Shown here piece by piece: positions 58,688-64,000 of a DNA stretch of 64,000 nt. The notes beneath the pieces are model-generated. The model searched no databases and was not told where the DNA came from. It saw only the letters and a list, made by a program, of their open reading frames with translations. A program made the translations under genes and the position numbers. The number at the start of each line of letters is the position of its first letter. Positions within the stretch are counted from its first letter, which is position 1. The stretch spans positions 1,364,001-1,428,000 of the forward strand of contig NZ_CP059467.1 of assembly GCF_017894365.1 (NCBI RefSeq). Reading direction: 5' to 3'. Origin of the DNA: Aromatoleum bremense (GTDB taxonomy: Bacteria; Pseudomonadota; Gammaproteobacteria; Burkholderiales; Rhodocyclaceae).

Positions 58688-59860
58688 ATGAACCATCGTG
58701 AACGCCTTCTCGAACTGCAGTCGGTGCTGCAGCAGCACCAGTCGCTATGGCGGCCGCAGCCGTTTCACGTCCGGCGCCCCGAATGGTGCGCACAGTGGCC
58801 GGCGCTGGCCGAAGCGGTGCTCGGGCTCGACGAAGCCGCGCTCGAGCAATTCACCGCCGATCCCGCCGCGTGCCGTGCGTGGCTCACGCCCCGGCTGCCG
58901 GCAGCCGGCAGGCTCGAAGCCTTGTGCGACGTGCCGAAACTGGTCCCCCGCGTGCTGCCGCCCGTCGGCACCCGGTTCGACTGGTCGATTCCCGGACGCA
59001 AGCGCGAGCAGGTCGAAGCTTTCGCCGCGCACGGGCACGCCGCCCACGCGCCGCTGCTGGAGTGGTGTGCCGGCAAAGGGCACTTGGGAAGGCGCCTCGC
59101 GCTCGCCGACCGGGTGGCGGTCCGCTCGCTGGAGCTCGACCCGGCGCTGTGCGAAGCGGCGCAACGCCTCGCCCAGCGCGCGGGCGTCGAGCAGACGGTG
59201 CTGTGCGCCGACGCACTCGCGCCGGGATCGCGCGAACACGTCCGCGGCCACGCCGTCGTCGCGCTGCACGCGTGCGGCGAGCTGCACCGGACGCTGGTGC
59301 GCTCCGCCGCCGACGACCGCGCGCACAGCTACCGGATCGCGCCCTGCTGCTACCACCTCGGCGCCGACGACGGCTACCGCCCGCTGAGCTCGGAAGCTTC
59401 GCTGCCGCTCGACGCCGCGGCGCTGCGCCTCGCGGTGACCGAGACCGTCACCGCCCCGCGCCACGTGCGACAACGTCTCGCACGCGATCAGGCGTGGAAA
59501 CTCGGCTTCATCGCGTTGCGCAACGCGCTCGAAGGCGAGGCGATCCGCCCTTTCCGCCCGGTGCCCTCACCCTGGCTGTCGGGCGACTTCACCGGCTTCT
59601 GCGAAGCCCTGGCGCAGCGCGAGCGCGTGCGCTTGCCGGCCGCGATCGACTGGACGCACTGGCTCGCGAGCGGCGAGCGGCGCCGCGCCGAAGTGCGGCG
59701 CTTCGAACTGGTGCGTCACGCGTTCCGGCGCGCGCTGGAGACGTGGCTCGTCATGGATCTCGCGCTGGGGCTCGAAGAGGCCGGGTTCGGCGTCGAGGTC
59801 GGCACCTTCTGCGCACGCGCGCTTACGCCGCGAAATCTGATGGTGCTGGCGCGGTCTTGA
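58688..59860 (+). CDS. Methyltransferase-domain protein (Methyltransf_32 type)
   Basis: A 390-residue soluble protein with an AdoMet-binding segment LEWCAGKGHLGRRLALADRV (residues about 122-141), a following acidic strand end SLELDP and VALHACGELHRTLVRSA near 195, which together identify the class of GSTCD-like methyltransferases. APCCYHLG follows at about 220. The substrate is unknown; relatives are thought to act on RNA or protein. ATG 58688 is chosen as the first start before the conserved RRPEWCAQWPAL region. It is 150 bp after the SDR gene. Confidence 0.75.
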   Translation: MNHRERLLELQSVLQQHQSLWRPQPFHVRRPEWCAQWPALAEAVLGLDEAALEQFTADPAACRAWLTPRLPAAGRLEALCDVPKLVPRVLPPVGTRFDWSIPGRKREQVEAFAAHGHAAHAPLLEWCAGKGHLGRRLALADRVAVRSLELDPALCEAAQRLAQRAGVEQTVLCADALAPGSREHVRGHAVVALHACGELHRTLVRSAADDRAHSYRIAPCCYHLGADDGYRPLSSEASLPLDAAALRLAVTETVTAPRHVRQRLARDQAWKLGFIALRNALEGEAIRPFRPVPSPWLSGDFTGFCEALAQRERVRLPAAIDWTHWLASGERRRAEVRRFELVRHAFRRALETWLVMDLALGLEEAGFGVEVGTFCARALTPRNLMVLARS

Positions 59861-59907
59861 AGATCGCAACTCACCCGGATACTGGATGCTTATTTCGAGG
59901 AAAAGGA

Positions 59908-60402
59908 ATGAATAGTCTGCGATGGGCGCTTTATGCAGCGCTCGCCTGCGTGGCACAAGCTGCAGGGGCGGCAGATCCGGCCGAGTGTCGGCGCATCGAC
60001 GAAGACGCCGCACGGCTGGCATGCTACGACGAGGCGTTCAGAAGCGCGCAGACGGAGATCGTCTCCGAGCCATACACCGCGATCGACTTTCACGAGCTGT
60101 GGGTCAACCTCAGTGGCCACAGGGGAAAAAAGGTCGAGGTCGAAGGCGAGATTTCCAACTTGGCTGCGCCCGGCCTCGTGTCCTTCGGGAAGCAGTTGCC
60201 GAGCGCGAACACGATTCAGGTCAAAACCGACCAGCTCGACCGGGAGCTACGCCTGCGGATCCTGGAAACCTGCAACCGCTCTTGCGCGGTGATCGTGAAA
60301 GGCGTCGTCTCGACGCGCGGCCAGAATCACATCCTCGCCGATGACATCGTGATCAAGAGAGCGCTGACCCCGCTGGAGCGGCGCGAGCAAGGCCGGCGGT
60401 AG
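59908..60402 (+). CDS. Secreted hypothetical protein
   Basis: A 164-residue protein with a signal peptide (MNSLRWALYAALACVAQAAGA/ADP). The mature N terminus AECRRIDEDAARLACYDEAF is a short Cys-containing block often found in small periplasmic proteins of proteobacteria. The remainder may be an OB-like beta domain (KKVEVEGEISNLAAPG, VIVKGVVSTRGQNHILADDI). AAAAGGA precedes the ATG. No specific function can be given. Confidence 0.65.
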   Translation: MNSLRWALYAALACVAQAAGAADPAECRRIDEDAARLACYDEAFRSAQTEIVSEPYTAIDFHELWVNLSGHRGKKVEVEGEISNLAAPGLVSFGKQLPSANTIQVKTDQLDRELRLRILETCNRSCAVIVKGVVSTRGQNHILADDIVIKRALTPLERREQGRR

Positions 60403-60660
60403 TAACGACGGAATTCGCGCCGCGCTCTTCACCTCGGCCGCGGCCCCTTGGTAGCACTGGCCGCTATTCCAATTGTCGGGATAGGCGCAGGGGTAACACA
60501 GCCAGGCGCCGGAACGGTTCCGCGCCATGGCACGGATGCAAGGGTCGTGCGGCGGCCGGCAGGCCTTGCACAGGCGGAAAATTCTGCATTGGGGTCATCC
60601 CGAACGACTGCCTCGTAATGACGGCCGCGCCATATCCCGCGGAAGGATCCGGGCTGGGTT

Positions 60661-61107
60661 TCAATCCGGAATTTCCGGCTCGACGAGCCGCGCCAGATGC
60701 TCGAGCGACTCCTGCCACCCGAGGTAGCAGAACTCCGGCGGAATCGCCTCCGGGATACCTTCCTGCACGATGTGCACCTCCGTCCCGCAGGCCACCGCGC
60801 GCAGGGTGACCGTCATCACCATTTCGCCGGGCAGGCCAGGGTCGTCGAACTTGTCCGTGTGGCGGATGCGTTCGTTCGGAATGAGTTCCAGATAGCTGCC
60901 GCCGAAGGATTGACTGTTGCCCGTGCCGAAATTCCTGAACGCCATCCTGAACGTGCCGCCAACCTTGGCATCCAGGTGGTCGACCTTGCAGGTGAAGCCG
61001 TTGGGCGGCAGCCATCGGGCGAGCGCTTCCGCATCGAGGAAAGCACGGTAGATCTTCTCGGGTTTTGCGCGCAGCACGCGGTGCAGGTGGACGGTACCGG
61101 TAGGCAT
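60661..61107 (-). CDS. AHSA1/SRPBCC-domain protein
   Basis: A 148-residue protein of the START-like SRPBCC fold: VLRAKPEKIYRAFLDAEALARWLPPNGF at the N terminus (given by region 10-37), GGSYLELIPNERIRHTDKFDD and a C-terminal GWQESLEHLARLVEP. The family binds hydrophobic ligands or stimulates Hsp90. AAAGGAGAG precedes the ATG. It stands alone, convergent with the secreted hypothetical gene. Confidence 0.78.
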   Translation of the reverse strand: MPTGTVHLHRVLRAKPEKIYRAFLDAEALARWLPPNGFTCKVDHLDAKVGGTFRMAFRNFGTGNSQSFGGSYLELIPNERIRHTDKFDDPGLPGEMVMTVTLRAVACGTEVHIVQEGIPEAIPPEFCYLGWQESLEHLARLVEPEIPD

Positions 61108-61728
61108 GTTCTCTCCTTTCGTTGGGGTTGGATTCGGGGCCGTTGCCGCCCCTTCTCATACCTTAGTCGAACGGCAGGAAACCCAAGCGATAGTCACCCG
61201 AAATCCTTTGGTGCTCGGGATCACCCGCTCTGCCTCGGCGTGACAAGCCGAGCGGCTCCGGACAGTCATTCCTGTAATGGCTCAAGGGCGACTTCAAGGT
61301 TGAACGGCCTTCGACGCGGTCCACCCGGCGTCATCGACCACAGCGGCCGATCGGTCGGCACTGCCGAGAAGGGGGACGACCGCTTTGGGGAAATGTCCGT
61401 AAAGCGGAGCTTCCGGCTACGAGCGGTCGATCACCCAATCTCCAGCCCTGACACCAAAAAGGCCGCTTCACGCTGAAACCTGCCAGGTGCTCAATGAGTG
61501 CTACTCGGCCTGACCTGCCGTTGGCCTTGTGTTCGGTATCGGGCGGCAATGAGCGGGATACCCGTCGCTCAGCCGCCGCCCATGGTCAATGACCGCTTGC
61601 CCGCCCGATGAACTCGAACTTCCGACCCAATGCGGCCATACGCCCCATCGCGAAGCGGTCGTTCAATCCAGTTCCGCGTAGGGGGCAAATGTATTTAAAC
61701 CACCCTATGTCGCCGCGCTGTCCTGTAA
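61108..61728. other. Intergenic region without recognisable genes
   Basis: This 621-bp stretch has only short frames in all directions with no family resemblance. Parts such as GACCGCTTTGGGGAAATG (near 61378) and AAGCGGTCGTTCA (near 61655) resemble degenerate intergenic repeats seen in other proteobacterial genomes. I see no RNA gene or clear terminator. Confidence 0.4.
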
Positions 61729-62066
61729 TTAGATGCAGTGCTTGAACGCAAACGGACTCATCGTCCCTGCCTTTTTTAGCGAAAACCAGCCTGAAAAGAA
61801 TTTTTGAGACACTCTTGATGCGTCCCGCGCCCAGGAAAATTTTTTCTCCTTCACTAGCTGCTCCAATGCGTCGTCGCTCAAGGCTAACCGAAGGATCATA
61901 AGTGACTTCTTTTCTTGGCCTACAATTTCAGCGCTGTAATTATTGATCTCAAGGGTGGTATCACTGCGTAATACCACGGCGCCGCGGCCAAGCTTAAGTT
62001 CGTGGTCTATCTGTCCTGCGAATTGACCAACAGGCACGATGATTTCGAGGAAGCGCTTGTTTGGCT

Positions 62067-62076
62067 GCCCGCTTGT
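62067..62076. repeat. ISAs1 target site duplication (left copy)
   Basis: GCCCGCTTGT directly before the left inverted repeat; an identical copy is at 63384-63393. A 10-bp duplication fits the ISAs1 family. Confidence 0.92.
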
Positions 62077-63383
62077 CAGGGCTGCCGCAGCTACGCATTT
62101 GTCGTTGACCACTTGAAAATAGCGTTGACAATCAATCACTTGGCATACCCCTGTTCACAATCGGTGTTTTTGTGTAGCTTCCTGTCTTTTTGGGCGACCG
62201 ATGGACATAGGGAAGCTGGCCGACATGGTGGAGGTTTTCGAGGGTCTCGAGGACTGGCGCAACGCGCAACAGACGCGGCACCGCTTGAGCGAACTGCTCA
62301 CCGTGGCGGTGTGTGCAGTACTCAGCGGGGCGGACGACTTCGAGGAAGTTTCGCAGTGGGGCCAAGCCAAGCTGCCGTGGCTGCGCGGCTTTCTGCGGCT
62401 CGACTATGGGGTGGCTTCGCCCGACACCTTCGAGCGGGTGTTCGCGCTGCTCGACCCGAAGCAGTTCGAGCAGGCCTTTCGCACGTGGGTGGGTCGCATT
62501 ATTCCGGCGCTCGGCCAGGACCAGGTTGTCGCCATCGATGGCAAGTCGAGCCGACGCACGACGAGCAAGGCGGCCGCCGCGCCGCTGCATCTGGTCAGCG
62601 CCTTTGCCGCCAACGTGGGCGTGGTGCTGGGCCAGACGGCGACGGCGGAGAAGTCCAACGAGATCACGGCGATTCCCGAACTGCTCAAGGTGCTCGACAT
62701 CAACGGCTGCATCGTCACCATCGATGCGATGGGCACGCAGACCAAGATCGCGCGCGCCATCCGTGAGCGAGGCGCCCACTACGTGCTGTGCGTGAAAGAC
62801 AACCACCCGAAGCTGCTCGACTCGATCATGTTCGCCGACATCGATCCGCGCGGTCCGCTGACACCGAGTTCGACGCATGAAACCACGAGCACCGGCCATG
62901 GACGGACCGAAGTGCGCCGCTGCACGGCGTATGACGCGACCGATCGGCTCCACAAAGCCGCGGCCTGGAAGGATGTGGCCAGCTTTGCCGTCGTCGAGCG
63001 CGTGCGTACGGTGGGCGAGCGCACCAGCACGGAGCGCGCCTACTACATCAGCAGTCTGCCGGCCGATGCCGAGCGCATTGCGCTGGCGATCAGAAGTCAC
63101 TGGGAAGTCGAGAATCGTCTGCACTGGTGCCTGGATGTTCAGTTCGGTGACGACTACGCGCGCGGGCGCATCGGTCACATTGCCCATAACCTGGCGCTGG
63201 TGCGCCACATGGCGCTCAATCTCATCCGGCTCGACAAGTCCATCAAGACCAGCATCAAGACCAAACGACTGCTGGCCGCGACGTCCGATGAGTTTCGGGC
63301 CGCACTGCTCGGCTTCGAGGTGCCTGATGAGGATGATGATGAGGACGACGATTCATGATGAATGCGTAGCTGCGGGAGCCCTG
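62077..63383 (+). mobile_element. Complete ISAs1-family insertion sequence (1,307 bp)
   Basis: Terminal inverted repeats at 62077-62099 and 63361-63383 match at 22 of 23 positions (left starts CAGGGCTGCCGCAGC). The element holds one intact transposase gene and is flanked by 10-bp direct repeats. It interrupts the ClpP-fold gene. Confidence 0.93.
62201..63358 (+). CDS. ISAs1-family transposase
   Basis: A 385-residue DDE transposase. The N-terminal region (EGLEDWRNAQQTRHRLSELL) and QWGQAKLPWLRGFL are typical. The catalytic parts are VVAIDGKSSRRT (Asp), IVTIDAMGTQ (Asp) and SHWEVENRLHWCLDV (Glu). The C terminus is strongly acidic (DEDDDEDDD). The stop is two bases before the right inverted repeat. 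All motifs are present, so the enzyme is likely functional. Confidence 0.93.
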   Translation: MDIGKLADMVEVFEGLEDWRNAQQTRHRLSELLTVAVCAVLSGADDFEEVSQWGQAKLPWLRGFLRLDYGVASPDTFERVFALLDPKQFEQAFRTWVGRIIPALGQDQVVAIDGKSSRRTTSKAAAAPLHLVSAFAANVGVVLGQTATAEKSNEITAIPELLKVLDINGCIVTIDAMGTQTKIARAIRERGAHYVLCVKDNHPKLLDSIMFADIDPRGPLTPSSTHETTSTGHGRTEVRRCTAYDATDRLHKAAAWKDVASFAVVERVRTVGERTSTERAYYISSLPADAERIALAIRSHWEVENRLHWCLDVQFGDDYARGRIGHIAHNLALVRHMALNLIRLDKSIKTSIKTKRLLAATSDEFRAALLGFEVPDEDDDEDDDS

Positions 63384-63393
63384 GCCCGCTTGT
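63384..63393. repeat. ISAs1 target site duplication (right copy)
   Basis: GCCCGCTTGT follows the right inverted repeat and equals 62067-62076. Confidence 0.92.
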
Positions 63394-64000
63394 GCATAGC
63401 AGACGGGCTCTTTGAATTGAGCCGGAATCATCCTGTATCTGCTCAACCTGCGCGACTAGGCCATTTGCGATTGGAACGAGAGACCACTCAGCCATCGGAG
63501 GCGTAATATCAGTAACAACTCGCATTGCCTCAAGAGCATTACGATCCAGAACAGCAATGTCTTCATGAGGGGCAGCCATCGCTGCAACGGTCACGAGCAG
63601 CGGATTCACGTCCATTTCGATCACATAGGCGACCAGCAACCCTGTCAGGAACTGACTCGTCGATAAGTCCAGCGAACTGAGTGTTTTGGCAAGGGGTGCC
63701 ACAACGGCATCCGCGTTGAAGTGCTGGTGCACTCCATAGCGGCTTGTTGCATCCACCCAACGGCGCTCGCCACCGAGGAAAGCATAAGCGCACGCTGAGT
63801 AGCAATGGCCCGGTTCTACATCTTTGAGATGGGGCGCTTCCTTAATCTGTGCCGACACGGTACGTCCAATGGTCGTGGTGCATCCATGCTTTCGCAATGC
63901 GTAGCCTAGTCTAATGCCCTCCGTTAGCAACCCGCCGGGCGAATGCATGACCACCAACCGGCACATTTTGTCGTTGCGCTGCTGGACGAAGCGTTCGAAT

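Larger units (their letters stand above)
61729..64000 (-). pseudogene. ClpP-fold protein gene interrupted by ISAs1 (5' end beyond window)
   Basis: Two pieces of one gene: 63384-64000 and 61729-62076. The first encodes LVVMHSPGGLLTEGIRLGYA and later CYSACAYAFLGGERRW, which match ClpP/crotonase-like periplasmic proteins with Gly-Gly and Ser near a catalytic Ser (SAC). The second encodes NKRFLEIIVPVGQFAGQ to the stop after FAFKHCI. Deleting the IS and one 10-bp duplicate joins them in frame as LLCTSGQPNKRF. The insertion therefore inactivated an otherwise intact gene. The true start lies beyond base 64000. The function of such proteins is unknown. Confidence 0.85.

Overview
This 64 kb window is GC-rich chromosomal DNA of a denitrifying, aromatic-degrading betaproteobacterium. 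Gene content fits the Aromatoleum/Azoarcus/Thauera group of the Rhodocyclales: a complete anaerobic phenylacetate (pad) operon, an indolepyruvate oxidoreductase, NnrS, a phasin and TRAP transport genes. The genus is inferred from content only. The sequence looks roughly two-thirds G+C by eye, and is visibly less GC-rich around 12-17 kb and 40-50 kb.

Layout. 0-10.4 kb: the tail of a CaiB-type CoA-transferase, an ABC substrate-binding protein, two PRC-barrel proteins on the minus strand, a TRAP transporter whose large permease gene is frameshifted, and iorA-iorB for aryl-2-oxoacid oxidation to aryl-acetyl-CoA. 10.4-17.4 kb: nnrS, a small peptide with a double-glycine leader-like motif behind a sigma-54-like promoter, a GT4 glycosyltransferase, a DUF3616 protein, a phasin, a HAD phosphatase and several gene remnants. 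17.5-26.5 kb, minus strand: genes for loading a molybdenum cytosine dinucleotide enzyme (scaffold-like protein, MocA-like protein, XdhC, and a MeaB GTPase fused to an XdhC_CoxI domain), then a RidA protein, an Old-Yellow-Enzyme-type flavoprotein and an AraC regulator. 26.6-29.0 kb: an intact IS66 element with an 8-bp target duplication.

29.1-39.9 kb, minus strand: padB-padC-padD-fdhD-cyclase-padE-padF-padG-padH-padI. PadBCD oxidises phenylacetyl-CoA to phenylglyoxylate at the membrane. PadEFGHI oxidises phenylglyoxylate to benzoyl-CoA with NAD. IorAB at 6.6-10.3 kb can feed the route with phenylacetyl-CoA from phenylalanine. FdhD probably matures PadB; the cyclase-family hydrolase has no assigned step.

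40.2-50.5 kb, minus strand: a defence island with a SNF2 helicase, an MntA/HepT antitoxin-toxin pair, a truncated dinD, an IS630 element, and a type III-like methylase, a 62-residue protein and a Res helicase-nuclease. Two 28-bp perfect palindromes with the same core but different arms lie in it. I cannot match this arrangement to a named system, and it is the best candidate here for something undescribed.

50.6-57.3 kb, minus strand: a DUF1329/DUF1302/RND/YCF48 export operon. 57.7-61.1 kb: an SDR lacking its catalytic residues, a methyltransferase, a secreted protein and an AHSA1 protein. 61.7-64 kb: a ClpP-fold protein gene split by an ISAs1 element with a 10-bp target duplication. I saw no rRNA, tRNA or CRISPR array.
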